A DNA stretch of 64,000 nt from SHVO01 sp050250575 (GTDB taxonomy: Bacteria > Pseudomonadota > Alphaproteobacteria > Rhodospirillales > Rhodospirillaceae): contig JBFWOJ010000014.1 of NCBI GenBank assembly GCA_050250575.1, positions 26,016 through 90,015 on the forward strand. The letters are read 5' to 3'. The notes beneath the pieces are model-generated. The model did not search any database and was not told where the DNA came from. It saw nothing but the letters and a program-made list of their open reading frames with translations. Positions 43,226 to 51,224 of this stretch are shown one piece after another; within the stretch, counting starts at the first letter, position 1; each line of letters opens with the position of its first letter. Made by a program: the position numbers and the translations under genes.

Positions 43226-44223
43226 CACGCGGCCTCCCGCACGGGCGAATCCCCGGTGAACAGGCCGCGAATGAGCCCTCTCACCCTATCGGGATCGCTC
43301 TCGGCATTGACCGCGGCGCGGAAGGCATTCGCGCTGCGCAGGCCCGCGGCCGCCCAGGCGAGATGCTTGCGCGCGATCCGCACGCCCTTGTCGACACCGT
43401 AGTGGGACAGGAGCGCCTCATAGTGCTCGAGGACGATCTCGCGGCGCATGCCGACGGACGGATCGGCCGGCGCGACGCCGGTCGCGAGATAGGTTTCCAC
43501 CTGTGACGTCATCCAGGGTTTTCCGAAAGCGCCGCGGCCGATCATGACGCCGTCCGCGCCCGACAGGCGCAGCATCTCGCGCGCGTCGGCAGGCGTATTC
43601 ACATCGCCGTTGCCGATGACGGGGATCGTGACGGCGTCCTTCACCTTGCGGATGAAGGCCCAGTCCGCGACCCCGTTGTAAAGCATCTGGCGCGTGCGCC
43701 CGTGGACGGTGATCAACTGCGCGCCTGCGTTTTCGGCGCGCCTGGCGAGCGACGGCGCGTTGAGGCTGTCGTGATCCCATCCCATGCGCATCTTCAGCGT
43801 CACGGGGATCTTCACCGCCTTCGCCACCGCTTCGACGATCCGGGCCGCGTTCTCCTCGTCCCGCATCAGCGCGGAGCCCGACCAGGAATTCACGACCTTC
43901 TTCACGGGGCAGCCCATATTGATGTCGATGATCGCCGCGCCGCGGTCCTCGTTGAGGCGGGCCGCATCGGCCATGACCGCGGGCTCGCAGCCGGCCAGCT
44001 GGACCACGAGCGGGCTTTCGTCGCGGCAGTCCGCGCCCATACGCGGCGACTGGCGGTGGGCCTTGATCATCTCCTGGCTGGCGATCATTTCGGTGTAGGC
44101 GAGGCCCACCCCGAAACGGCGCACCAGCCGCCGGAAGGGCCGGTCGGTCACACCCGACATCGGGGCCAGGAAGACGATCCCGGCCGACATGACATTCCCG
44201 ATGCGGATTTGCGCAGCTTTCAT
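43225..44223 (-). CDS. dusB: tRNA-dihydrouridine synthase (NifR3/DusB)
   Basis: A 332-residue FMN enzyme reducing uridines in the tRNA D-loop. The start MKAAQIRIGNVM at 44223 is preferred to the GTG at 44229. Motifs are LAPMSGVTDRPFRRL, QLAGCEPAVM, INMGCPVKKV (catalytic Cys), LKMRMGWD, ITVHGRTRQMLYNG and the FMN-binding VIGNGDVN and GVMIGRGAFGKPW. First gene of the classic nifR3-ntrBC-ntrYX operon, coupled to ntrB. Confidence 0.96.
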   Translation of the reverse strand: MKAAQIRIGNVMSAGIVFLAPMSGVTDRPFRRLVRRFGVGLAYTEMIASQEMIKAHRQSPRMGADCRDESPLVVQLAGCEPAVMADAARLNEDRGAAIIDINMGCPVKKVVNSWSGSALMRDEENAARIVEAVAKAVKIPVTLKMRMGWDHDSLNAPSLARRAENAGAQLITVHGRTRQMLYNGVADWAFIRKVKDAVTIPVIGNGDVNTPADAREMLRLSGADGVMIGRGAFGKPWMTSQVETYLATGVAPADPSVGMRREIVLEHYEALLSHYGVDKGVRIARKHLAWAAAGLRSANAFRAAVNAESDPDRVRGLIRGLFTGDSPVREAA

Positions 44224-44418
44224 TAACACTCTGGCGATGTTGGCTAAAACTTAGGCATTTGCCCAGGAATATGGCCCAAAATCAAGGTCTTTTGCCCGGT
44301 GTTGCAGGTTCGCACCGCAGAATGGCAACAGGGGCGCAGAAAACACAATTTGCCAGGCGCTGCAATGATTTCTACTGTGGCTCCCGTGACTTAGGCTCCA
44401 GAGGGGAATCCCGCCGCC

Positions 44419-45552
44419 GTGACTTGCGCCGCCTTGATCGTTGCCGCCGGCCGCGGCCGGCGTTTTGGCGGCGCTGGACCCAAGCAATACGCGCCCCTGA
44501 AGGGCGAACCCCTGTTGCGCCGCACCCTGCGCGCCTTTGCGACGCATCCTGGCGTCAGCGAGACCGCAGTGGCCATCCATCCCGACGATGAGGACCTTTT
44601 TGCGCAGGCGGCCCGCGGCCTCCCCCGGGTCTTTTCCACGCCGGGCGGGGCGACGCGCCAGGAGTCCGTGCGTCTGGGGCTGGAAGCCCTCGCCGCCCGG
44701 GCCCCCGACCTCGTCCTGATCCACGACGCCGCCCGCCCGATGGTGTCACGCGCGCTGATCGAGCGCGTCATCGCCGGCCTGAGCGCGGCAGAAAGCATCC
44801 TTCCGACCATGCCGGTCGTGGACACCTTGAAACGGGTCGTGGACGGCGCGGTGACGGCAACGGTCGATCGCGCCGAACTGGTGCGTGCACAGACCCCGCA
44901 GGGTTTCCGCTTCGCATCGATCCTGGCCGCGCATCGCGCCGCCGCCGGCGCGGCGCTGACCGACGATGCCGCCGTGATGGAACGGGCCGGGCATAAGGTC
45001 ATGACCGTGCCCGGCGAAGACACCAACATCAAAGTGACGACGATGGACGATCTTGCACGCCTGACCGCCATGCTCAGCGAAACCCGCACCGGCAGCGGCT
45101 TCGACGTCCATAAATTCGGTCCGGGCGGCGAGGTGATGTTGTGCGGCGTGCGCGTTCCGCACAGCCATGGACTCCTCGGGCATTCGGACGCCGACGTCGC
45201 GCTTCATGCCGCGACCGATGCCATCCTCGGCGCGATCGGCGCGGGCGACATCGGGTTTCACTTTCCGCCGAGCGATCCGAAGTGGCGCGGTGCGCCCTCG
45301 CATCTCTTCCTCCGCCACGCCCATGAGCTGTTGACGGGCCGCGGCGGCCGCCTGATCCATCTCGACGTGACCATCATCTGCGAACGGCCGAAGGTCGGCC
45401 CGCACCGCGAGGCCATGATCGAGAAGATGGCCGAGATCCTGGGCGTTGCGCGCGAGCGCATCAGCGTCAAGGCGACGACGACGGAAGGCCTCGGATTCAC
45501 GGGACGACAGGAAGGAATCGCCGCCCAGGCGCTGGCCACCGTTCAAATCTAG
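44419..45552 (+). CDS. ispDF: Bifunctional IspD/IspF of the MEP isoprenoid pathway
   Basis: A 377-residue fusion. The IspD half (about 1-222) transfers CMP to MEP: LIVAAGRGRRFGG...PKQYAPL, LIHDAARPMV, RAQTPQGFRF, EDTNIKVTT. The IspF half (about 223-377) forms the cyclic diphosphate: GSGFDVHKFGPGG, GHSDADVALHAATDAILGAIGAGDIGFHFPPSD, IKATTTE-like SVKATTTEGLGFTGRQEGIAAQA. Zinc ligands of GFDVH and GHSDAD are present. A GTG start at 44419 is preceded by GAGGGG. The fusion is common in alphaproteobacteria and stands divergent to dusB across a 195-base promoter region. Confidence 0.96.
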   Translation: MTCAALIVAAGRGRRFGGAGPKQYAPLKGEPLLRRTLRAFATHPGVSETAVAIHPDDEDLFAQAARGLPRVFSTPGGATRQESVRLGLEALAARAPDLVLIHDAARPMVSRALIERVIAGLSAAESILPTMPVVDTLKRVVDGAVTATVDRAELVRAQTPQGFRFASILAAHRAAAGAALTDDAAVMERAGHKVMTVPGEDTNIKVTTMDDLARLTAMLSETRTGSGFDVHKFGPGGEVMLCGVRVPHSHGLLGHSDADVALHAATDAILGAIGAGDIGFHFPPSDPKWRGAPSHLFLRHAHELLTGRGGRLIHLDVTIICERPKVGPHREAMIEKMAEILGVARERISVKATTTEGLGFTGRQEGIAAQALATVQI

Positions 45553-45570
45553 CGCGTTGAAAGCGGCTTT

Positions 45571-45870
45571 TTACTTTGCGCTCGGATCGAGGGCGTCGGC
45601 GACCTTCTCTTTCTTCCGCTGCGGCAGAAGCTTCATCGTCAGGATGAAGCCCGCGAGCAAGAGACACACCGTGTTGGTGATGATCACGGGCCAAGCGCCG
45701 ATGAAAAGGCCGTAGGCCGTCCACAGCGTGAACCCCGTGCACGTCAGCATGTACGTGCCGGCGGACAGGTCGCCGGTATGCCGTGACTTGATGATCTTCC
45801 ACGCCTGCGGCGTGAAGCTCATGATCGAGGCGAGGGCCGCGAGTGTCCCGATGACGCCAGCCGCATCCAT
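45571..45870 (-). CDS. SemiSWEET-like sugar transporter (PQ-loop family)
   Basis: A 99-residue membrane protein with three helices (about 5-25, 38-60, 64-85). The SemiSWEET hallmarks are visible: PQAWKII in the first helix (FTPQAW), the KSRHTGDLSAGTY loop and the second-helix Trp-Tyr pair (LWTAYGLF), plus an Asn in the third helix (ITNTVCLL). Half-SWEETs dimerise to carry mono- or disaccharides. Substrate unknown. It converges on ispDF with an 18-base gap. Confidence 0.85.
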   Translation of the reverse strand: MDAAGVIGTLAALASIMSFTPQAWKIIKSRHTGDLSAGTYMLTCTGFTLWTAYGLFIGAWPVIITNTVCLLLAGFILTMKLLPQRKKEKVADALDPSAK

Positions 45871-45875
45871 TCAGG

Positions 45876-46211
45876 CTAGGAACGGCTGCGGGTGAAGGCC
45901 GCGCGTTTGATCGCCGCGATCTCGCTGGCGATTTTCTCGCCGCCCTGCCCGAGGGCGCTCATGCCGGCGCGTGCGACTTCACCGGCCCGCTCCGTGCCTT
46001 GCTCGATCACCGCTTTGCCGAAGCTGGTGATCTGATCGGCCAGCGCCCCGAATTCCTTGGCGAGCGAGGATGCGGCGAGCGAGGATTTTGCCGCGCGGCG
46101 GCGCGGAGCGGCTTTCTTGGCTGCAGGGCGGGCTCGCGTCCTGGCCGGGGGCCGCGCCGTCTTCTTCACGGCTTTCGCCTTGCGTTTGGGTTTGGCTTTC
46201 GCCTTCGCCAT
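45876..46211 (-). CDS. Basic histone H1-like N-terminus with phasin-like helical C-terminus
   Basis: A 111-residue protein. The start MAKAKAKPKRKAKAVKK at 46211 is preferred because homologous basic proteins begin this way and GGAGGG lies upstream. Residues 1-48 are Lys/Arg/Ala/Pro-rich with AK/PK repeats, as in H1-like DNA-binding proteins. Residues 50-105 form an amphipathic helix (SSLAKEFGALADQITSFGKA...GEKIASEIAAIK) like phasins. It may bind DNA or granules; this is inference. It lies between cutA and the SemiSWEET gene on the same strand. Confidence 0.7.
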   Translation of the reverse strand: MAKAKAKPKRKAKAVKKTARPPARTRARPAAKKAAPRRRAAKSSLAASSLAKEFGALADQITSFGKAVIEQGTERAGEVARAGMSALGQGGEKIASEIAAIKRAAFTRSRS

Positions 46212-46287
46212 GGCTTTGGTTCCCTCCGGACGAGACGCGCCATCCAACGCTCGGGTTCGCGCGAAAGTTCCGAAAGGCGCGGCGGGT

Positions 46288-46623
46288 TCACACTTGGCTC
46301 GTAGAGACATCGATCCAATCGAGGTAGGCCGGCAGCCCCCCGGCCACGTCGTAGACGAGCGCGCACGGCACATCGTAGCTGTGCAGGGCTTTGACGCGCT
46401 CCATGGCGCGCCCGGCGAGCTCCGCGCGCGTCTTCAGGATGAGAACCGCCTCCTGCGCCTCCTCGACCGCGCCCTGCCACCAGTAGACCGAATGCATCCC
46501 GTCAAGCACGTTGGCGCAGGCGGCGAGTCTCTCGGCCACCAGCGCACGGCCGATCTTGAGCGCCTCATCCTTAGAGGCGGCGGTGACGTACAGCATACAA
46601 TGGGTTGCTTTGGGCTCGGGCAT
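46288..46623 (-). CDS. cutA: Divalent-cation tolerance protein CutA
   Basis: A 111-residue trimeric ferredoxin-like protein. The conserved ACANVLDGMHSVYWWQGAVEEAQEAVLILKTR block, the KALHSYDVPC loop and the D(W)I segment near the end are visible, with the usual Cys in AACANV. The family's real role (copper tolerance, signalling) is unsettled. It shares the minus strand with the histone-like gene and diverges from a small hypothetical. Confidence 0.93.
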   Translation of the reverse strand: MPEPKATHCMLYVTAASKDEALKIGRALVAERLAACANVLDGMHSVYWWQGAVEEAQEAVLILKTRAELAGRAMERVKALHSYDVPCALVYDVAGGLPAYLDWIDVSTSQV

Positions 46624-46748
46624 TTGCCGCCGTCCTCATGAATCCTTAGATTTCGCTTCAGAAAATATTCACCTGTCGGACTGCAGATTAGGCCTCAAAT
46701 CCGGAGCGCGGCAACACGCGCGGTCTTTGTTCAGTGTGGGACGGCACC

Positions 46749-46994
46749 ATGGATGGCGGCGAGCGCTCCATTTCCAAGCTTTCACCGGCGCAGCGTAAGT
46801 GGCTGGAACGCGGCTTGACGCAGCCCGGCGGCAAGCTGCCGCTGTTCGACGAGGACGGACGCAAGATCAATCTTCAGGTCGTGAAGAAGTGCCTCGACGA
46901 AGGCTGGGCGGAACCCTGGTTCGCCAATCAGCTCAAGCTCGATTGGATGGTGTGCAAGCTGACCAAGTCGGGGCGCAGCGCGCTCGGGGCCTAA
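46749..46994 (+). CDS. Hypothetical small protein
   Basis: An 81-residue protein, MDGGERSISKLSPAQRKWLE to SGRSALGA. It looks folded (mixed helix, conserved-looking Trp residues: KWLERG, EGWAEPWFANQLKLDWMVCKLT), but I do not recognise a family. Its stop overlaps the convergent YetF-like gene by four bases. It is divergent from cutA, so the 125 bases between them hold both promoters. Confidence 0.6.
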   Translation: MDGGERSISKLSPAQRKWLERGLTQPGGKLPLFDEDGRKINLQVVKKCLDEGWAEPWFANQLKLDWMVCKLTKSGRSALGA

Positions 46995-47449
46995 GCGCCC
47001 TTCCCGCTCCGCGCGGGGATGATGGTAATGCGGCCGCCGACTTCCAAAACCGCGAACTTGATTTGCTCCATGCGCTCGAGCCCCTGAAGCTCGCGCGCCG
47101 ATTCCATGATTTCGTCCTCGCTCACCCGCGCCTTCCTCATGCGCTCGCGCAGCGGCTTGCCGTTCTCGACCAGGACCGTGGGCACGCCGTCGACGATCTT
47201 GGCGATCAGGTGGAAGCGATCCTTGGCGAAGGAAATCCCCACGTCGATCAGCACCAGCGTGACGACGAGGATGGCCGCCGTGGTCAAGGAGTAGTCCTCG
47301 CCGATCAAGCCTTGCTGCACGGCCTCGCTGATCACCAGGACAAGGATGAAGTCGAAGGTCGTCATCTCCGAAAGGGTGCGCCGCCCCGACAGACGGACGG
47401 CGATCAGCATCACAAAGTAAATGGCAAGCGCGCGCAGGACGATGTCCAC
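46991..47449 (-). CDS. DUF421 (YetF-like) membrane protein
   Basis: A 152-residue protein. Two or three helices in the first 75 residues (VLRALAIYFVMLIAVRLSGRR, FILVLVISEAVQ, AAILVVTLVLIDV) carry the signature SGRRTLSEMTTFDFILVLVISE typical of DUF421. A cytoplasmic domain follows with VDGVPTVLVENGKPLRERMRKARVSEDEI. YetF relatives act in spore and membrane biology of firmicutes; the proteobacterial role is unknown. Coupled to the single-helix protein 15 bases upstream. Confidence 0.88.
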   Translation of the reverse strand: MDIVLRALAIYFVMLIAVRLSGRRTLSEMTTFDFILVLVISEAVQQGLIGEDYSLTTAAILVVTLVLIDVGISFAKDRFHLIAKIVDGVPTVLVENGKPLRERMRKARVSEDEIMESARELQGLERMEQIKFAVLEVGGRITIIPARSGKGA

Positions 47450-47464
47450 GGGCGGAGTTCCTTC

Positions 47465-47977
47465 TCAAGGATAAACGAAGATATCGAGCGGCGCGGGCGC
47501 CTGCCCGAGCAGTCCAATGTGGCCGGAGATGCGTCCCGCCTTGCCGGGAACTGCGATGACGACGATTTGCGCCGGCCGGCTGTTCTCGCCGCTCACCGAA
47601 AACCGGAGAAGAACGCCGCCTTCGTGCGCCAGCGCTTCCATCGGCTGCGGCGATATGGTGCGAATCTCGAACGCGCCGGCGAGGTTTTCCGAGATCACGA
47701 GGTCGAGCACCGCATCGGTCTGCGCATCGACCTGCACCTTGAACTCGGTGGGCGCGAGCAGGCGCTGCCTGCCTTGATAATCGACCTGCAGACGACCCGA
47801 GCCGTCACGGGCGTGGGTCGCGGCGGTCGGACCGCCGAAAGCCCCGAGCAGCGCGGCGAGCACGACCGCGGCCATCAGCAGCCAACCGGCACGTTCGACG
47901 ATCCACGTGCCGTTCTGAAACCGGAGATCTTCTTCGATCGGCGCGTTCTTGGGATGTCGCAGCGGCTCGACCGCCAT
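47465..47977 (-). CDS. Hypothetical single-helix membrane protein
   Basis: A 170-residue protein. GGAG just upstream sets the start MAVEPLRHPKNAPIEEDL at 47977. One transmembrane helix (about 32-52, WLLMAAVVLAALLGAFGG) follows a cytoplasmic head; the rest (about 55-170) looks like an extracytoplasmic beta sandwich (TEFKVQVDAQTDAVLDLVISE...). It is the first gene of a two-gene unit with the YetF-like protein, and may be its partner. Confidence 0.7.
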   Translation of the reverse strand: MAVEPLRHPKNAPIEEDLRFQNGTWIVERAGWLLMAAVVLAALLGAFGGPTAATHARDGSGRLQVDYQGRQRLLAPTEFKVQVDAQTDAVLDLVISENLAGAFEIRTISPQPMEALAHEGGVLLRFSVSGENSRPAQIVVIAVPGKAGRISGHIGLLGQAPAPLDIFVYP

Positions 47978-48046
47978 GACGGCTCCGCGGATGATGGTCA
48001 CCGCGAAAGGAACGGCCGTGTTTCGGTTTTGTTTCCGAAGCGGCGT

Positions 48047-48508
48047 TCAGGCGGTCAGTTCGAGGGTTGCGCCCGGACGTGCGTAGAAGGCCGAGCCGGC
48101 GAAATAGCCGGCCGCATAGCGCGAAGCTGCCGCGGCGAAGGCGGGCGCGCGGCTTTTGCGGGCATCGCCCGCGGCCGGCGGCGTGAAAAGATCGCGCGCT
48201 TCTGCACTCGTTAGTTCGATGGCCGCCGCGCTGGGAATCCGCGTTTCGCGGGCGGCGTGGCCGGTCCCCTCGTCCGGCGCCGCGAGCGATTCAGAGGCCG
48301 AGGCCGCGCGCGCGACGCCCGCGAACGTCGCAGCGCTGAGCGCCGCGCGAAACGACAGCGGGCCGTTCTGGTTTCTCGACGACGCATGGCGCTGGTTCTG
48401 CGCGCCCTCGCGCTCGGCGGCGGGCGCTACGGCCGGCCGCGGCTGCGACGGCGGCACGGGCACCACGACCGGCTGCGGCGTGATCAGAATGTCGGCGCTG
48501 ATCGGCAT
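48047..48508 (-). CDS. Hypothetical protein, Ala/Pro-rich
   Basis: A 153-residue protein starting MPISADILITPQPVVVPVPP. Nearly all Ala, Pro, Ser and Arg, with a short helix near the end (AFAAAASRYAAGYFAG). No signal peptide or motif recognised. The rarer bias for order-forming residues suggests disorder. It may be real because it has a normal start and codon use, but little can be said. Confidence 0.45.
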   Translation of the reverse strand: MPISADILITPQPVVVPVPPSQPRPAVAPAAEREGAQNQRHASSRNQNGPLSFRAALSAATFAGVARAASASESLAAPDEGTGHAARETRIPSAAAIELTSAEARDLFTPPAAGDARKSRAPAFAAAASRYAAGYFAGSAFYARPGATLELTA

Positions 48509-48617
48509 GGTCCCCTAAACGTCCCCATGAAGCGGCCTAGCCGCCTTTACCATTTATAAACGATTGTCTCCGACCTCACAACGAAGGCTGCGAAACCGTT
48601 GGTTGATCGGCGGTTCC

Positions 48618-49058
48618 TCAGTGACCGCGGCGGCTCAGGCGCAACATCGCCCGTTCAAGCTCCGCGAAGGTGAAGGGTTTCGTCAGAAGCTCCCCGCGCA
48701 GGCGGTTCTCGTGCGCATTCCGCGTTTCCATTGCGTAAGCGCTGACGTAAAGCACCCTCATCGCTGCGTTCTCCGCCTGAACCAACTCAGCGAGCTCCAC
48801 CCCCGACATATCGGGCATGCGGATATCGGTGACGAGCATGTGGACCTTCAGCCCCGCGCGCAGGGACTTCAGCGCCGCAGCCGCCGAATAAGCTTCGTGC
48901 ACCTCGAAACCGAGCTCGCGCAGCATTTCGCTGGTGAGCGCGCAAACGAGCCGATCGTCATCCACCACGAGGACGCAACGCCGAGAAGAACGACCCGCGC
49001 GACGCTTGTCATGCTCGACATTCGCGGCGCCCGATGAACTCATCATTTCCGTATGCAT
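48618..49058 (-). CDS. Stand-alone response regulator receiver
   Basis: A 146-residue single receiver domain (about 23-140): VLVVDDDRLVCAL, phospho-Asp in VTDIRMPDMSG, VLYVSAYAMETR and Lys in TKPFTF. No output domain. Two in-frame ATGs (49046, 49043) are alternative starts. Such receivers often shuttle phosphate from hybrid kinases or act by protein contact; no kinase gene lies adjacent. Confidence 0.88.
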   Translation of the reverse strand: MHTEMMSSSGAANVEHDKRRAGRSSRRCVLVVDDDRLVCALTSEMLRELGFEVHEAYSAAAALKSLRAGLKVHMLVTDIRMPDMSGVELAELVQAENAAMRVLYVSAYAMETRNAHENRLRGELLTKPFTFAELERAMLRLSRRGH

Positions 49059-49270
49059 GGGAATTCAACGGATGGGTCCGTCGAAAAGTCACTGCCAAGA
49101 AACGCACATTGCGAGAGTGCAACGGCACGCGACGGTGATTCCGGATGCCGAATGCACAACGTCCGGTGGCCGCTCGCGGCGATCTTGCCGCTCGTCATTA
49201 ATGCATGTTAGCGGGGCACGGACGTGGTTGATGTAGAAACGCCGCGTGAGCTGCAGGCGACGGGATATCC

Positions 49271-49498
49271 ATGCCGCAGCCGAGACGAAAAAAAAACGCG
49301 GGCTGCTTGTCTCATCAATTCGCGCACATCCTCGAGGGCCTGAGCCAACGCGAGCGTTTGGCGCTGCAAGCGCAAGAGTGCCGCGCCCTTGCACTCACGG
49401 CGGAATCCCCGTTCCGCGAACAGCTGCTGGAGCTCGCCGCGCGCATCGAACGTTATGCCGAGGCATTGCCGGCCGCGCGCACCGATGATCCGAAATAG
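49271..49498 (+). CDS. Small helical protein (75 aa), member of a four-gene group
   Basis: Reads MPQPRRKKNAGCLSHQFAHI, then QAQECRALALTAESPFREQL and LELAARIERYAEAL. The layout is a helix, a P/F-R-x-x-L turn, then a second helix ending in an E-R-Y/M-A style motif, as in the proteins at 49568, 49969 and 50394. It is the only one of the group with a Lys/Arg-rich leader. Function unknown. Confidence 0.55.
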   Translation: MPQPRRKKNAGCLSHQFAHILEGLSQRERLALQAQECRALALTAESPFREQLLELAARIERYAEALPAARTDDPK

Positions 49499-49567
49499 AG
49501 AGCGGACCACCGACCTTATCGAACGCCCCTTGAACGCGCCTGAATGCCGGCGCACCGATGCGATCGC

Positions 49568-49807
49568 TCAGTTGACGGAGTCCGAATCCTTCTGCCCGGT
49601 GTGTTTGGCGACCAGCGCGTCCTGAAAATCCTTTTGCTCCCGACTCCGCGCAGGCAGGGCCAGACGCAGCCATTGCTCGGCGACGTCGAGCCAACTCTCC
49701 TTCTCCTGCACCGTGCTCGCGGCGTGGGCGGCGCGGATACAGTATTGCGCCCGGGCGATGTAGACCGGATTGGCGAGAGGTTGAGGCTTGTCGGCGTCGT
49801 TCGTCAT
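49568..49807 (-). CDS. Small helical protein (79 aa), member of a four-gene group
   Basis: Reads MTNDADKPQPLANPVYIARA, then QYCIRAAHAASTVQEKESWL, DVAEQWLRLALPARSREQKD. The second helix ends W-L-R-L-A, parallel to the E-R-M-A ends of its neighbours. Oriented opposite to the other three. Function unknown. Confidence 0.55.
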   Translation of the reverse strand: MTNDADKPQPLANPVYIARAQYCIRAAHAASTVQEKESWLDVAEQWLRLALPARSREQKDFQDALVAKHTGQKDSDSVN

Positions 49808-49968
49808 CGGAGTTCAGAAACCAGACCAACCTCCGAAATGCCGCACAACCAGGAACGTTCCCTTAATGCGTGTGGCGAAATTTGGGCAGTGGTGCCGGGG
49901 AACCAATGCGGCGACTGCTGCGTTTGGGTGCGGGGCAAAAAAAGCTGGGGTACGCGAGCACGTTGGGC

Positions 49969-50160
49969 ATGAGTAAAATTGGGGCTGATGCGCCGGCCGA
50001 AGAGCGGGCGCGATATTATCTCGAACGCGCCGAAGAGGTTCGCACCATCGCCGCGATGGTGTCGGATCCGACTGCCCGGCAGTCGTTGTTGTACCAATCG
50101 CGGGTGTGGCAACGCATGGCCGACCGTGCGGCCGGCAAAGCAGACTCCACGCCGCTCTAA
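49969..50160 (+). CDS. Small helical protein (63 aa), member of a four-gene group
   Basis: Starting MSKIGADAPAEERARYYLER at 49969: AEEVRTIAAMVSDPTARQSL, LYQSRVWQRMADRAAG. It is the clearest example of the pattern Y-x2-x-A-x2-x-R, then P-x-A-R-x2-L, then W-x-R-M-A. Similar short proteins are common in Bradyrhizobium and relatives, as I recall. A longer frame beginning at 49870 adds an atypical leader. Confidence 0.6.
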   Translation: MSKIGADAPAEERARYYLERAEEVRTIAAMVSDPTARQSLLYQSRVWQRMADRAAGKADSTPL

Positions 50161-50393
50161 GCGCGCTCCGCGCGAGTCCGGGAGCGGCGTACCCATCCCC
50201 GCGTGTCCGCACGCACGCGAGGACGAGACGGCGCGTGCACCACGTGTTGCGGTTCCCCGTTCGTTCGCGGCGGCCGCAGATGCCAACCTGAGTGAATTTC
50301 GAGCCTCTAAGGCCTTGCACGATTTTAGAGCGATGCCGGGAACTTACTCAGAATGAGGAAGTTGTTGCTGCAAGTTTAACATGAGTTAAGCAT

Positions 50394-50570
50394 ATGGCGA
50401 ACACGCAGGGAACATGCGCCCCGGCTGAGACGTACCGCCGCTATGCGCAGGAGACGCGGCAGCAATTGGTGACGGTCACCACGCCGTGGCTTCGCGATGC
50501 GTTCGAGAAAGTCGCGGAGGAATGGGAACGCATGGCCGAGCACGCTGAAAAAGCCCAGCCTGTCCATTGA
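50394..50570 (+). CDS. Small helical protein (58 aa), member of a four-gene group
   Basis: Reads MANTQGTCAPAETYRRYAQE, then TRQQLVTVTTPWLRDAFEKV, AEEWERMAEHAEK. It is too short for routine gene calling but follows the group pattern exactly (Y-x2-Y-A-x-E-x-R, a W-L-R turn, then EEWERMA). The ribosome site is weak. No gene is seen in the 233 bases before it. Confidence 0.5.
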   Translation: MANTQGTCAPAETYRRYAQETRQQLVTVTTPWLRDAFEKVAEEWERMAEHAEKAQPVH

Positions 50571-50721
50571 GCGCCCGTTCGGAGCGCGCCTCATCACGCA
50601 CCGGATCCAGGGCGTCGAACCTCGGCGTGCAAACTGCGCATGAAAATCCCGTGATCACGAAACAATCGAGAGCGCCCGCGCATTAGCGAACATGTCTCGG
50701 CCTGAAAGGGAACGATCGATC

Positions 50722-51015
50722 ATGAAGATGCAAATTGTCGGAGCCACCCTCGTCGCAGCCGCGATGTCCTACCCGGCGATTGGTCAGACGGCGGCGCCCG
50801 ATACCAAAGCGCTGGAGATCCTTTGCGCCGACAATCGGCTGTCGGCCCAGGAACAGGACGAATGCCGGACTCAGATGCGCAATGCCGCGAGCGAACAGGA
50901 GCGCAGCAAAGTGATCCAGAACCTGAACACCAAGCTGAGCAGCAAGCCCCCGGCCTCCGGCGGTCCTGCAGGCGCCTCGAGCACCGGCGGCACGCAGCGT
51001 CCACCGAACGAGTGA
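50722..51015 (+). CDS. Secreted small hypothetical protein
   Basis: A 97-residue protein. The start MKMQIVGATLVAAAMSYPAIGQ at 50722 gives a clean signal peptide cut after about residue 22 (AIGQT); AGGGAACG lies upstream. The mature part has two Cys residues (EILCADNRLSAQEQDECRTQMRN), likely a disulfide, then a Gly/Ser/Pro tail. No family recognised. Confidence 0.65.
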   Translation: MKMQIVGATLVAAAMSYPAIGQTAAPDTKALEILCADNRLSAQEQDECRTQMRNAASEQERSKVIQNLNTKLSSKPPASGGPAGASSTGGTQRPPNE

Positions 51016-51050
51016 TTCGCGTTGCGGGATCGATTCCAAAAAAGGAAAAA

Positions 51051-51127
51051 TGGTCGGGGCGGCGGGATTTGAACCCACGACCACCAGACCCCCAGTCTGG
51101 TGCGCTACCAGGCTGCGCTACGCCCCG
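51051..51127 (-). tRNA. tRNA-Pro (anticodon GGG)
   Basis: The complement folds as a 77-base tRNA with encoded CCA. Acceptor CGGGGCG pairs with CGCCCCG, the anticodon stem CCAGA/TCTGG encloses CTGGGGG (anticodon GGG, reading CCC and CCU), and the T-loop is TTCAAAT. The D-loop reads AGCCTGGTAGCG. Confidence 0.95.
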
Positions 51128-51224
51128 ACGGCGCGAGAAAGCATCTGAAATCAGGGGGCTTTCCGGCGCGGCCGGACTATAGACACGGCCCGTCCTCAAA
51201 ACAACGCCTGTTCTGCATCGCAGA

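Noticed and set aside
44230..44418. A small RNA gene between dusB and ispDF
   Set aside because: The region is GC-balanced with no terminator-like end; it is adequately explained as two divergent promoters.
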